A stretch of DNA of 64,000 bases from Aquimarina mytili (GCF_016735115.1 NZ_JAERQJ010000006.1:186001-250000); one strand, 5' to 3'; shown: positions 45,043-53,686, counted from the first letter of the stretch. Numbers and translations: made by a program. The notes: generated from the letters alone by a model not told the origin.

Positions 45043-45822
45043 ATGGAGCTTAATTTAAAAAAACCGATATGTTTTTTCGATCTTGAAACTACCGGTGTAA
45101 ATATTTCTAAAGATCGAATTGTTGAAATTTCTATCCTAAAAATATTTCCAAATGGTACTCAGGAAAGTAAAACCTGGTTGGTAAATCCAGAGATGCCTAT
45201 TCCACCAGAAACAACTGTTGTACATGGTATAGATAATGCTAAGGTGGCTAATGAACCCACTTTTAAACAGCTTGCAAGTAAAGTTAGTGAAATGATTAAG
45301 GGGTGCGATTTAGGAGGATTTAATTCTAATAGATTTGATATTCCTTTATTGGCAGAAGAGCTATTGAGGGCTGGGCTCGATTTTGATATGAAAAATACTG
45401 TAGCTATCGATGTACAAACCATTTATCATAAAATGGAAAAGAGAACCTTATCCGCGGCGTATAAGTTTTATTGTGATAAGGACCTAGAGGATGCTCATTC
45501 TGCAGAGGCAGATACCAATGCAACATATGAGGTTTTAAAAGCACAATTAGATAGGTATCCTGAATTAGAGAATGACGCCAAATTTTTATCAGAGTTTAGT
45601 TCAAGAAAACAGTTTGCCGATTTTGCAGGCTTTATTGCTTATGATGATAATGGTAAAGAAATTTTCTCCTTTGGTAAACATAAGGGTAAATTGGTGGAGC
45701 AGGTTATGGAGGATGAGCCGGGATACTTTGGTTGGATACAAAATGCAGACTTTCCTTTATATACCAAAAAGGTTCTTACCGCAGTTAGACTTCGTAAGTT
45801 AAATAATAGCTTAAATTTATAG
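45043..45822 (+). CDS. 3'-5' exonuclease, DEDDh family (DnaQ-like)
   Basis: A 259-residue protein. Exo I reads FFDLETTGV (D13, E15), Exo II is GFNSNRFDIPLL, and Exo III is the DAHSAEADT segment with the general-base His. This is the epsilon-like proofreading or RNase T fold. A C-terminal domain of about 80 residues (FADFAGFIAYDDNGKEIFSFGKHKGKLV...) is common in flavobacterial exonucleases of this type. The next gene, an FAH-family enzyme, starts 21 bases downstream. Confidence 0.92.
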   Translation: MELNLKKPICFFDLETTGVNISKDRIVEISILKIFPNGTQESKTWLVNPEMPIPPETTVVHGIDNAKVANEPTFKQLASKVSEMIKGCDLGGFNSNRFDIPLLAEELLRAGLDFDMKNTVAIDVQTIYHKMEKRTLSAAYKFYCDKDLEDAHSAEADTNATYEVLKAQLDRYPELENDAKFLSEFSSRKQFADFAGFIAYDDNGKEIFSFGKHKGKLVEQVMEDEPGYFGWIQNADFPLYTKKVLTAVRLRKLNNSLNL

Positions 45823-45843
45823 TGTTTAACAGAATTTAGAATA

Positions 45844-46455
45844 ATGAAACTTATTTGTATAGGTCGTAATTATACTGATCATATTGAAGAGTTAGAAAAT
45901 GAAAAACCAGTAGATCCTGTGGTTTTTTTGAAACCTGACACAGCAATTTTATTAAAAAAGCAACCCTTTTTTATCCCTGACTTTTCTAATGATGTACATC
46001 ATGAAGTTGAGATTTTGGTAAAGATTAATAAAGTTGGAAAATATATAGACAGAAAATTTGCTCATAAATATTATGACAAAATTGGTTTGGGGATAGATTT
46101 TACTGCTCGAGATCTGCAACGTAATCTTAAAGAAAAAGGATTGCCATGGGAGAAAGCCAAAGCCTTTGATGGGGCAGCAGTTGTTGGTAATTGGATTTCA
46201 AAAGATGAATTTCAGGATGTTAATGATATTGACTTTAGTCTGGAGAAAAACCAACAGCTTGTACAACAAGGGAACACCAAATTTATGTTGTGGAAAATAG
46301 ATGAATTGATAGAATATGTTTCAAAATATTTTACTTTAAAGATAGGAGATGTTATATTTACAGGAACACCAGCTGGTGTTGGACCTGTAAAACCAGAAGA
46401 TATTTTAACAGGATATATAAGTAACAAACAAGTTTTTTCAATAAAAGTAAAATAA
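45844..46455 (+). CDS. Fumarylacetoacetate hydrolase family protein
   Basis: A 203-residue FAH-fold enzyme of the short type. Motifs visible are CIGRNYTDHI at the start, the metal-binding VHHEVEILVKI (Glu pair), GIGLGIDFTARDLQ-type sequence near the middle, KAFDGAAVVG and FTGTPAGVGPVKPED near the end. Members hydrolyse C-C bonds or decarboxylate 2-oxoacids such as oxaloacetate, usually with Mg2+. The stop overlaps the Hpt gene start (TAATG). Confidence 0.92.
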   Translation: MKLICIGRNYTDHIEELENEKPVDPVVFLKPDTAILLKKQPFFIPDFSNDVHHEVEILVKINKVGKYIDRKFAHKYYDKIGLGIDFTARDLQRNLKEKGLPWEKAKAFDGAAVVGNWISKDEFQDVNDIDFSLEKNQQLVQQGNTKFMLWKIDELIEYVSKYFTLKIGDVIFTGTPAGVGPVKPEDILTGYISNKQVFSIKVK

Positions 46456-46793
46456 TGAGCAAAGGATATAGTTTAAAAAATGTAGATGAATTGTCCGGTG
46501 GGGATAATGAGTTTATAGCTGTCTTGGTACAAACTTTTTTAGAAGAAATACCGCCAGATCTTGATAGTATGGTACAAGCTGTAGAATCAGATAATCCGCA
46601 GATGGCATATCAGTATGCTCATAAAATGAAACCTAATCTTCAATTATTTGATATAAATCTTTTATCGCAAATAAAGCAAATAGAAGCATGGTCCAAAACC
46701 AATAAAGCAAAAGAAGAAATAAAACCAGTGCTAGATCATATAGTAGTTACAGTAAATGGAGCTATAGAGGATTTGAAAGCTGATTTTCAATAA
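46455..46793 (+). CDS. Stand-alone Hpt (histidine phosphotransfer) protein
   Basis: A 112-residue four-helix protein. The phospho-accepting His is H56 in YAHKMKPNL. The region before it (DNEFIAVLVQTFLEEIPPDLDSMVQAVESD) is the classic Hpt first helix pair. It passes phosphate between a hybrid kinase and a response regulator, neither of which is adjacent. It sits in a tight run: TAATG overlap with the FAH-family gene and 5 bases before cinA. Confidence 0.88.
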   Translation: MSKGYSLKNVDELSGGDNEFIAVLVQTFLEEIPPDLDSMVQAVESDNPQMAYQYAHKMKPNLQLFDINLLSQIKQIEAWSKTNKAKEEIKPVLDHIVVTVNGAIEDLKADFQ

Positions 46794-46798
46794 ATAAT

Positions 46799-48052
46799 AT
46801 GCTGGCAGAAATAATTACTATTGGTGATGAAATTCTTATTGGTCAAATTATAGATTCTAACTCTGCCTTTATTGGTAAAGAGCTTAATAAGATTGGTGTT
46901 GATGTTTTACAGATTACTTCGATACGTGATGATAAGCAGGATATTTTAAATGCTTTGGCTCAAGCAGAAAAGCGTGTAGATATAGTTATACTTACTGGTG
47001 GTCTAGGTCCTACAAAAGATGATATTACCAAACATACCATTTGTACCTATTTTGATGATGAATTAATACAAGATACTAAGGTGTTAAGGCATATAGAAAA
47101 GCTTTTTGAGAAGTATATTTCGACACCAATTTCAGACATAAACCGCCAACAAGCATTAGTGCCAAGTAGATCCACAGTATTAATGAATCTTTATGGTACT
47201 GCTCCTGGTATGTGGATAGAACAGAATGATAAAGTATTTGTGTCTATGCCTGGAGTGCCTTACGAAATGAAAGGTTTAATGAAAAATGAGGTGCTTCCAA
47301 GATTGCAAAAAAGATTTGATAGGCCTCATATTATTCATAAAACAGTGCTTACTTATGGTATGGGAGAGAGTGCTATAGCTGCAAAAATTGAAGATTGGGA
47401 AGATAATCTTCCCTCTTTTATAAAGTTAGCCTATTTGCCAAATCTTGGTAGCGTAAGGTTACGTTTATCGGGTAGGGGTACAGATAAAAAACTTCTTGAA
47501 GATACTATTGAAAATAGGATAGAAGGGCTTCATGACATTATTGGAGAGATTATAGTGGGGTACGAAGAAGATGAAAAGATAGAGGTAAGAATAGGGCAGT
47601 TATTGATAAAAAATGGAAAGACGATATCTGTAGCAGAAAGCTGTACAGGTGGTAAAATAGCGCAATCCTTTACTTCAAATGCAGGGTCTTCTGCCTATTT
47701 CAATGGAGGGGTAGTTACATATGCTACACAATCCAAAATTGATGTTTTAGGAGTGGATAGTGATATTATTGAGAAATATACCGTAACCAGTGCTGAAGTG
47801 GCCGAAACTATGGCCGCTACGGTTAAAGAAAAATTTAAATCAGATTACGCAATAGCTACCACTGGTAATGCTGGTCCTACGAAAGGAGATGGAGATGTCG
47901 AGGTAGGTACCGTTTTTATAGCTATAGCAACTCCGGAAAAGGTCTTTTCAGAGAAATTTGTCTTTGGTAATTCAAGAGAACGTACAATAGGTAAAGCTGT
48001 TGCTAAGTCTTTTGAGTTATTATTGTTGGAATTAAAAGATGCGCATAATTAA
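46799..48052 (+). CDS. cinA: CinA family protein (NMN amidohydrolase/competence-damage)
   Basis: A 417-residue two-domain CinA. The N-terminal MoCF-like domain has IITIGDEILIGQIIDSNS and LTGGLGPTKDD. The C-terminal CinA domain has SVAESCTGGKIA and the late YAIATTGNAGPTKGDG, which is the nicotinamide mononucleotide deamidase core. The protein recycles NMN to nicotinate mononucleotide and in the N-terminal domain may hydrolyse ADP-ribose. It is the last gene of the exonuclease-FAH-Hpt-cinA run and is convergent with the paralogue array. Confidence 0.95.
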   Translation: MLAEIITIGDEILIGQIIDSNSAFIGKELNKIGVDVLQITSIRDDKQDILNALAQAEKRVDIVILTGGLGPTKDDITKHTICTYFDDELIQDTKVLRHIEKLFEKYISTPISDINRQQALVPSRSTVLMNLYGTAPGMWIEQNDKVFVSMPGVPYEMKGLMKNEVLPRLQKRFDRPHIIHKTVLTYGMGESAIAAKIEDWEDNLPSFIKLAYLPNLGSVRLRLSGRGTDKKLLEDTIENRIEGLHDIIGEIIVGYEEDEKIEVRIGQLLIKNGKTISVAESCTGGKIAQSFTSNAGSSAYFNGGVVTYATQSKIDVLGVDSDIIEKYTVTSAEVAETMAATVKEKFKSDYAIATTGNAGPTKGDGDVEVGTVFIAIATPEKVFSEKFVFGNSRERTIGKAVAKSFELLLLELKDAHN

Positions 48053-48055
48053 CTT

Positions 48056-48448
48056 TTAAGCACTTTTTTTAGTCCAGTTAATTGCATCTTTAAGATCATT
48101 AAATTGATAAAACGGTTTCCTAGCAAAATGCTTTTCTACAACAATAGATTTCTCACATGCTTTGCTATATGTGACTACACCATAACCATTGAAGTTTTTC
48201 ATTGTGTTAAGAGGGCAAAATAAATAGTCAACAGGGGCTATTGAATGAGAATTAATTCTGTTGGAAATATATGAAAAGGATTTTGTATCTGCATAATGTT
48301 TAAGAATTAGTGGGATGAGGTCATCAAGTTTTTCAAGAGTTATGACCTCTCCCTCATTTACTTCGGCAATAAAATATTTCTCATAAAAATAATAAGTGCC
48401 AAGTGTGAGGTTTCTTACTTCTATTAATTTATCGTCTTCAGTTTTCAT
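48056..48448 (-). CDS. Hypothetical protein, paralogue A of a three-gene array
   Basis: A 130-residue soluble protein. It shares with its two neighbours a pattern of YYFYEKYFIAEVNEG, a central helix, YISNRINSHSIAP, a GYGVVTY strand and a final helix DLKDAINWTKK. The alternating strand-helix order recalls SpoIIAA/STAS-like folds, but no family was confirmed. It is the most diverged of the three. It ends 4 bases from the convergent cinA stop. Confidence 0.65.
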   Translation of the reverse strand: MKTEDDKLIEVRNLTLGTYYFYEKYFIAEVNEGEVITLEKLDDLIPLILKHYADTKSFSYISNRINSHSIAPVDYLFCPLNTMKNFNGYGVVTYSKACEKSIVVEKHFARKPFYQFNDLKDAINWTKKSA

Positions 48449-48671
48449 GATTGTTTAACTTTTTGTTAGTGAAGATTGAGTCGATAAATGATCGTTATCC
48501 TTATTCTTAAATGTTGTTTTTCAGTTATTTATATTGTTTTTGGCTATTTCAAACCTTATAGTTGATAACTTTATTTATACATCAAGGTTTTCTGAAATGA
48601 AATTCATGAATAGTTATGCCTAGTTTGTGATTTTATTGCAAAATGATTTTGTGATGCACTTATACAAAGTG

Positions 48672-49073
48672 TTATTCCCGTTCGATTAGTTCTTCTGCCC
48701 AGTCAATTGCGTCATCTAGATTGGTGAATATTTGGTTTGGCCAACTCATAAATGTCTGTTCTAATTCTGCAATTTTTAAATTAATGTTATCATAAACGAC
48801 AATTGCATATCCTTTAAGATTTGGGAAAAGTTTAGAGGATTTATAATGTCCGGTTGGAATAAACGAATATGAATGAACTCTATTAGAAATATAAACAAAT
48901 GGAATAATATTCTTGTAATGTGTTTTGGTAAGATTAAAAAGCTCTTTCCCGCTCTCAAAATTGAGATTTAGTCCTTCTTTAATTTCACCAATGACAAAGT
49001 TTTGGTAAAAATAAAATACTCCTATATCAAGAGTGTATTCCTTGACAGGTTTCCTGTTCGTTTTTGGAGTCAT
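48672..49073 (-). CDS. Hypothetical protein, paralogue B of a three-gene array
   Basis: A 133-residue soluble protein closely similar to paralogue C: LDIGVFYFYQNFVIGEIKEG, LNFESGKELF, YISNRVHSYSF, PNLKGYAIVVYD and a terminal DDAIDWAEELI helix. No signal peptide, membrane segment or catalytic motif is visible. It is separated from the flanking paralogues by 223 and 80 bases, so the three may have separate promoters. Confidence 0.65.
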   Translation of the reverse strand: MTPKTNRKPVKEYTLDIGVFYFYQNFVIGEIKEGLNLNFESGKELFNLTKTHYKNIIPFVYISNRVHSYSFIPTGHYKSSKLFPNLKGYAIVVYDNINLKIAELEQTFMSWPNQIFTNLDDAIDWAEELIERE

Positions 49074-49153
49074 AATATAAAAAAGTTGGTATATCTAAGA
49101 TAAACTAATTAGATATTAAAAATCAATATTCAAAGATTTTTTTGTACCAAGGC

Positions 49154-49555
49154 TTAATTAACTGTAGTCATTTTTTTAGACCACGTAATAGCGTCTTCAA
49201 GGCTATTAAAAACATCTGTTGGGATATCAGCGAAGGTCTTTTCGAGACATGCGATTTTGTGATTTACTGGATCATATGTCACTATGGCGTATCCTTTAAG
49301 ATTTGGAAATTTTTCTGAAGATCCATGAATTCTGGTGGGTTTGAAAGAATATGAATTAACTCTATTGGAAATGTAAGTATAAGGAATCGTTCCTTTGTAA
49401 TAGGTTTCGATTAATTGATATAGTTTCTTTCCACTTTCAAAGTTAAGGTCAGATCCTTCATTTACTTCGCCAACCACAAAATTTTCATAGAAATAAAACA
49501 TTCCTATGTCGATTTCATGCTTTTGTATAAGTGAACCTTCAAAGTTTTTAACCAT
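49154..49555 (-). CDS. Hypothetical protein, paralogue C of a three-gene array
   Basis: A 133-residue soluble protein with IDIGMFYFYENFVVGEVNEG, LNFESGKKLYQLI, TYISNRVNSYSFKPT, PNLKGYAIVTYDP and a final DAITWSKK helix. It is close to paralogue B, while paralogue A differs more, suggesting one older and one recent duplication. The array lies between cinA and the rpmB operon. I do not recognise a named function. Confidence 0.65.
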   Translation of the reverse strand: MVKNFEGSLIQKHEIDIGMFYFYENFVVGEVNEGSDLNFESGKKLYQLIETYYKGTIPYTYISNRVNSYSFKPTRIHGSSEKFPNLKGYAIVTYDPVNHKIACLEKTFADIPTDVFNSLEDAITWSKKMTTVN

Positions 49556-49792
49556 TTTAATCTATTTGTATTGCTAAAATATGTAATAAATATGAAAATT
49601 ATGGTTTGACCTTATTCTTGTTGAGGTAAATATTTTTATTTTTGATTGATAAAACCTCTTATTTTCGTTTTGAGAGGAGGGAAATTGGGAAAATAAAAAA
49701 AACAGAAAAATTTACGAAGCTATTATTGGTGGTTCGGTAAATAATTTGTTAATTTGCACCCTGTTTTGAAATAATACCAAAATTAAGAAGAG

Positions 49793-50032
49793 ATGTCAAG
49801 AGTTTGCGAGCTTACAGGTAAAAAAGCAATGGTAGGAAACAATGTTTCTCACGCGATGAATAAAACAAAACGTAAATTCAATGCGAATTTGATCAAAAAA
49901 CGTTTTTATATTCCAGAAGAAGATAGATGGGTAACCCTTAAAGTGTCTACTTCAGCATTAAAAAATATAAATAAGAATGGGATCTCTGCTGTTTTAAAAG
50001 AAGCAAGAGCAAAAGGTTTTTTAACTAAATAA
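49793..50032 (+). CDS. rpmB: 50S ribosomal protein L28
   Basis: A 79-residue L28, with MSRVCELTGKKAMVGNNVSHAMNKTKRKF as the diagnostic N-terminus and a basic C-terminus (ISAVLKEARAKGF). It binds 23S rRNA in the large subunit. It begins a tight run with rpmG, DUF4295 and then ftsY. Its length and sequence are normal. Confidence 0.98.
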   Translation: MSRVCELTGKKAMVGNNVSHAMNKTKRKFNANLIKKRFYIPEEDRWVTLKVSTSALKNINKNGISAVLKEARAKGFLTK

Positions 50033-50056
50033 TCTCTATTTTTAAAAGATATACAA

Positions 50057-50239
50057 ATGGCAAAGAAAGGCAATAGAGTACAGGTAATTTTAGAATGTAC
50101 AGAGCATAAAGCTTCTGGTAAACCAGGTACATCAAGATATATTACTACTAAAAATAAGAAGAACACACCTGACAGAATGGAGCTAAAGAAATTTAATCCT
50201 GTTCTAAAGAAAATGACTGTTCATAAAGAAATTAAATAA
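50057..50239 (+). CDS. rpmG: 50S ribosomal protein L33
   Basis: A 60-residue L33 starting [18 protein letters not shown] and with [21 protein letters not shown] in the middle. Only one cysteine is present, so this is the zinc-independent (C-minus) form. It lies 24 bases after rpmB and 6 bases before the DUF4295 gene. Confidence 0.98.
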   Translation: MAKKGNRVQVILECTEHKASGKPGTSRYITTKNKKNTPDRMELKKFNPVLKKMTVHKEIK

Positions 50240-50245
50240 TAAGAC

Positions 50246-50398
50246 ATGGCAAAGAAATCAGTAGCATCGTTACAGACAGGATCAAAGAGATTAACTAAGG
50301 CCATCAAAATGGTAAAGTCTCCAAAGACAGGGGCTTATACTTTTGTAGAGTCTATCATGGCTCCAGAAGCTGTAAATGACTTTTTAAAGCAAAAGTAG
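50246..50398 (+). CDS. DUF4295 family protein (short basic protein of the L28/L33 operon)
   Basis: A 50-residue basic protein starting MAKKSVASLQTGSKRLTKAI and ending FLKQK. DUF4295 is a Bacteroidota-specific family, regularly placed directly after rpmG. Size, charge and position suggest a ribosome-associated protein, but that is inference. It follows the rpmG stop by 6 bases. Confidence 0.92.
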   Translation: MAKKSVASLQTGSKRLTKAIKMVKSPKTGAYTFVESIMAPEAVNDFLKQK

Positions 50399-50426
50399 TT
50401 TCCCTTTTAAAATCTTTTAAAAAGAA

Positions 50427-50461
50427 GCCGTTTCAATTGTATTGAAATGGCTCTTTCTTTT
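50427..50461 (+). terminator. Terminator between the DUF4295 gene and ftsY
   Basis: GCCGTTTCAAT pairs with ATTGAAATGGC (one G-U pair) around a 3-base loop, followed by a T-rich stretch. It may only reduce, not stop, readthrough into ftsY. Confidence 0.78.
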
Positions 50462-50527
50462 TATATTTAGGTAATCTAATTAGATAAATTCATTTTTTTG
50501 AATTTATAGTATATTGAATTAATAGAA

Positions 50528-51481
50528 ATGGGACTTTTTAAGAATATATTTTCTTCAGAAAAAAAAGAAACGCTAGATAAAGGGTTAGAAAAATCTAAAA
50601 CGAGTTTTTTTTCAAAATTAAGTAAAGCTGTAGCCGGTAAATCTAAAGTAGATGACGAGGTGCTGGATGAACTTGAAGAGGTTTTGGTGTCTAGTGATGT
50701 TGGTGTAAAAACTACAATAAAGATTATTGAAAGAATTGAAGGGCGTGTAGCAAAAGATAAATATTTAGGAACAGAAGAGTTAAACCAAATATTACGTGAA
50801 GAGATCGCTAATTTACTATCAGAAACCAATGTTGGAGAAGCTGTAGATTTTGAAATTCCTCAAGGTAAGAAGCCGTATGTTTTAATGGTGGTAGGAGTTA
50901 ATGGAGTTGGTAAGACAACTACAATAGGTAAATTGGCTCATCAGTTTAAAAATAAAGGCTTGAATGTTGTTTTAGGTGCTGCAGATACTTTTAGAGCGGC
51001 AGCTATTGATCAATTACAGGTTTGGGCTGATAGGGTAGATGTTCCTATTGTAAAACAGGCAATGGGAAGCGATCCTGCTTCTGTAGCGTTTGATACATTA
51101 CAATCTGGAGTTAATCAAAATGCCGATGTTATTATTATTGATACGGCAGGAAGGTTGCATAATAAGGTTAATTTAATGAATGAATTAACAAAAGTGAAAC
51201 GAGTAATGCAGAAAGTAGTTGAGGATGCTCCGCATGATGTATTATTAGTTTTAGATGGTTCTACTGGTCAAAATGCTTTTGAACAGGCAAAACAATTTAC
51301 AGCAGCTACCGAGGTGAATTCTTTAGCGGTAACAAAACTTGACGGAACCGCAAAAGGAGGAGTTGTTATTGGTATTAGTGATCAATTTCAGATTCCCGTA
51401 AAATATATTGGAGTAGGTGAGGGTATTGAAGATCTTCAGGTATTTAATAAGTATGAGTTTGTTGACTCATTTTTCAAATAA
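50528..51481 (+). CDS. ftsY: Signal recognition particle receptor FtsY
   Basis: A 317-residue SRP receptor GTPase. The N domain (about 30-100) leads to the G domain with G1 GVNGVGKTT (123-131), DTFRAAAIDQL, IIDTAGRLHNK (G3), TKLDGTAKGG (G4) and the final YIGVGEGIEDLQVF. The long acidic A domain of some FtsY proteins is short here, as in many Bacteroidota. It docks SRP-bound ribosomes at the membrane. It is followed by a terminator and not by rimO, which sits about 7 kb away. Confidence 0.97.
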   Translation: MGLFKNIFSSEKKETLDKGLEKSKTSFFSKLSKAVAGKSKVDDEVLDELEEVLVSSDVGVKTTIKIIERIEGRVAKDKYLGTEELNQILREEIANLLSETNVGEAVDFEIPQGKKPYVLMVVGVNGVGKTTTIGKLAHQFKNKGLNVVLGAADTFRAAAIDQLQVWADRVDVPIVKQAMGSDPASVAFDTLQSGVNQNADVIIIDTAGRLHNKVNLMNELTKVKRVMQKVVEDAPHDVLLVLDGSTGQNAFEQAKQFTAATEVNSLAVTKLDGTAKGGVVIGISDQFQIPVKYIGVGEGIEDLQVFNKYEFVDSFFK

Positions 51482-51567
51482 GAAGATGTTGTAAAGTATA
51501 CATTTTTCATCTAAGTCTAATGTCTTGCTTCTACTAATTTTGTAGTCACAAGTGATTTTTTACATAA

Positions 51568-51596
51568 ATAAACCTTCAAGAAATTGAAGGTTTATT
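51568..51596 (+). terminator. Terminator downstream of ftsY
   Basis: AAACCTTCAA and TTGAAGGTTT form a 10-base-pair stem with a GAAA loop. The T-run is short; the flanks (ATA..TAT) extend the stem. It could also end minus-strand transcripts from the small ORFs. Confidence 0.6.
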
Positions 51597-51680
51597 CCCA
51601 ATTCACATAATCTTTATTGTAAATAATTCCCGTTATACAAAGACTGTGATTATAAGTATGGGGCAATATATTGGGATTGG

Positions 51681-51770
51681 TTAGCTTGTTTTAAGTAGAA
51701 CTAGATATGCCATAAAGATGCAATATATAACTAAAAAAGCTCCACTTATTAATATTCTGTATTTTGACAT
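51681..51770 (-). CDS. Possible 29-residue single-pass membrane peptide
   Basis: A short frame starting MSKYRILISGAFLVIYCIFM and ending VLLKTS. Almost the whole length is one hydrophobic helix with a basic start. It begins 4 bases after the stop of the 49-residue frame upstream, which suggests translational coupling. At this length chance cannot be excluded; no homologue is known to me. Confidence 0.35.
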   Translation of the reverse strand: MSKYRILISGAFLVIYCIFMAYLVLLKTS

Positions 51771-51774
51771 GATT

Positions 51775-51924
51775 TTAATAGTTTTTGACGTGGGTTTGTG
51801 TTTCGGTCTTAACAATTGTGGTAGTAGTGATTGATTTTTTTTTAGAGGTGATCAATATTGTTATAAAGAATAGCATTGAAAAAATAAATAATAGACTTAT
51901 TATGGTTTTTAGTTTGTTTTTCAT
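51775..51924 (-). CDS. Possible 49-residue single-pass membrane protein
   Basis: A short frame starting MKNKLKTIISLLFIFSMLFF, with one hydrophobic segment (about 8-26), a Lys/Ser/Thr-rich stretch and a polar tail ending HVKNY. It lies 41 bases downstream of the lipoprotein gene on the same strand. The basic start, clear membrane segment and the close second ORF support coding, without proof. Confidence 0.4.
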   Translation of the reverse strand: MKNKLKTIISLLFIFSMLFFITILITSKKKSITTTTIVKTETQTHVKNY

Positions 51925-51965
51925 AATTCAAGGGGTGTATGGGGTTTTATTATGATAACAGTATA

Positions 51966-53060
51966 TTATTTTGATTTAAAAAACAGTTGATCTTTACTTA
52001 CGCCATTATCTTCTCTTTCTAATTGTATTTGGTTTTCTTTTATTTTTTTTATGTTCCAGATACCGTTAAGTTTATCTAAAGGTGTTTCCGTACCAAAATC
52101 AAAACGAACTTCTTTTTTTCCTTCAGAGGTAGTAGATATAAACCAAGTACCGTTAGTTGTTTCTCGAGTAACTTCATTTTCAATGACTAGAGTATTGCTT
52201 TCAGAAAAATCGAATATAAAATCTTTGTAATTTTTTGATTCATTACTTTCATTATCCTTATACTTCAATACTTCCCAATTTTTGCTAATAAGAATTTCCG
52301 AGAATTCATCATCGTCGTCGTCGTCATCGTCATCATCGTCATCATCGTCATCATCGTCATCATTACCATTATCACAGTTATTTGCGATAGCTGTTTCAAT
52401 AGCATCTTCTAGATTTTCAAGATCATCAATTCTAATTTCAGAATCGTTAGAGAGAAGTATTGTAATCGGAAAGTCGATATTTACAATGTCTTCTTTATCT
52501 AAATTTTTGATGTATAGATGTAAGTCTCTATCGTTTTTGAAGGTTATAGTTGTTATTAATTCACTTTGAACATTAAAAGCAGATGCAGAAAACGGATATT
52601 CATAATCAAGGCAAACTATGTGCTCATCATCATTGTCTTTACTTTCATTACAATCATTAACAAGTTGTTCAAATTGATCTATAGTGTTTACTATGGTTTC
52701 AGAAAAATCGGTAAATATAACTGTGATTGGAAAACTAAAAATAATCTCATCAGAATCGTCAAAAACATCTTCTAACAATTCTAGCTCATCATCAGAGTTA
52801 ATAGTAATTTCTTGCCCATTAGCGGTTATTGTATATGGTAGCGAAATGCTAAAGCAATTTGAGCGATCTATACCATCATCAATGGACCCATCATTAGAAG
52901 TGGTTCGCAACATTAAGTTTGCTATTTTAGAATTAGCCTTTAGTAATTGGTTATCTGCATTGGGTTGTGTAACTTCATCTGATTCACTTCTACACGAAGT
53001 GGCAAAAACCACTAAAAATAGTGTAATAGTATATAGAATTGAATTGATCTTAATGTTCAT
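51966..53060 (-). CDS. Lipoprotein with an 18-residue Asp tract
   Basis: A 364-residue lipoprotein. The start MNIKINSILYTITLFLVVFATSC was preferred; it gives a lipobox with Cys 23. Two similar domains follow, each with a Cys and a pattern like 'FP(I/Y)T...ITI...DDLE.LEDAIE..I..C', then 18 consecutive Asp, then a lipocalin-like end domain (ILISKNWEVLKYKDNESNE..., TNGTWFISTTSEGKKEVRFDF). It is divergent from a FecI-type sigma gene. I think it is surface-exposed and could bind cations, but that is inference. Confidence 0.75.
   Translation of the reverse strand: MNIKINSILYTITLFLVVFATSCRSESDEVTQPNADNQLLKANSKIANLMLRTTSNDGSIDDGIDRSNCFSISLPYTITANGQEITINSDDELELLEDVFDDSDEIIFSFPITVIFTDFSETIVNTIDQFEQLVNDCNESKDNDDEHIVCLDYEYPFSASAFNVQSELITTITFKNDRDLHLYIKNLDKEDIVNIDFPITILLSNDSEIRIDDLENLEDAIETAIANNCDNGNDDDDDDDDDDDDDDDDDDEFSEILISKNWEVLKYKDNESNESKNYKDFIFDFSESNTLVIENEVTRETTNGTWFISTTSEGKKEVRFDFGTETPLDKLNGIWNIKKIKENQIQLEREDNGVSKDQLFFKSK
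52308..52361. repeat. Trinucleotide repeat encoding 18 Asp
   Basis: Eighteen GAT/GAC codons (read on the minus strand) in a row. Part follows a 9-base period, GATGATGAC, repeated three times. Such tracts can change length by replication slippage, always in whole codons here. Confidence 0.9.
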
Positions 53061-53167
53061 GACGTATAATCCTTTCAAAATGATTGGTATAATTATAACA
53101 ACTAACTTATAAAAAATCCTTTTTTCTTTTTCTTTTTTTTACATTTAACCTTAACAAAATCGTCATA

Positions 53168-53686
53168 ATGCCAAAAGACCTACATGAAAATGTCTGTTCG
53201 GAAAAGATATTTTCAAAGATCTACAATACCTATTCAAAGGATTTATATAATTATCTATATTATAAATATGGTGAGTCTCTTGGGCCTAATGATAAGATGC
53301 AAGATGCTTTTATCAAGCTGTTAGATAATTGTAAAAAAGTTACTCCTGCCAAAGCCAAAGGTTTTTTGTTTAGTGTTGCAAAAAATATGATGTTGAATGA
53401 AATTAAACATCAAAAAGTTGTATTAAGGTATAGGGAAATTAAACCCAAAGAATATACAAATGAATCTCCAGAATTTATTATTGAACAAAAACAATTCTTA
53501 CGTAAATATCAAAATGCTTTAGCCGGACTAACAGAGGACCAAAGAGTTGCCTTCTTGTTAAATAAAGTAGAAGGAAAAAAGCACTCCGAAATTGCCGAAA
53601 TGCTTGGAGTTACGCGAAAGGCTGTAGAAAATAGAATTTATACGGCTTACAAAAAACTTAAGAATGAAATAGAAGGATTTAAATAA
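53168..53686 (+). CDS. FecI-like ECF sigma factor
   Basis: A 172-residue sigma factor of the FecI-like group. Region 2 includes YSKDLYNYLYYKYGESLGPNDKMQDAFIKLLDNC; region 4 includes LAGLTEDQRVAFLLNKVEGKKHSEIAEMLGVTRKAVENRIYTAYKKL. It is followed 62 bases later by a FecR-type gene and then a TonB-dependent receptor, the standard cell-surface signalling unit of Bacteroidota. It probably drives the receptor gene when the receptor is occupied. Unlike the two other sigma genes of the window, it does not show the TGYAAC-N16/17-CGTC sequence upstream. Confidence 0.92.
   Translation: MPKDLHENVCSEKIFSKIYNTYSKDLYNYLYYKYGESLGPNDKMQDAFIKLLDNCKKVTPAKAKGFLFSVAKNMMLNEIKHQKVVLRYREIKPKEYTNESPEFIIEQKQFLRKYQNALAGLTEDQRVAFLLNKVEGKKHSEIAEMLGVTRKAVENRIYTAYKKLKNEIEGFK

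Noticed and set aside
52282..53112. Long Ser-rich plus-strand frames opposite the lipoprotein gene
   Set aside because: They are the antisense reading of the Asp codon run and lack a start context or homology.
53138..53164. CGTC just before the FecI-like sigma gene as a third ECF promoter
   Set aside because: The sequence 17 bases upstream is TTTACA-like, not TGYAAC, and CGTC is only 3 bases from the ATG.
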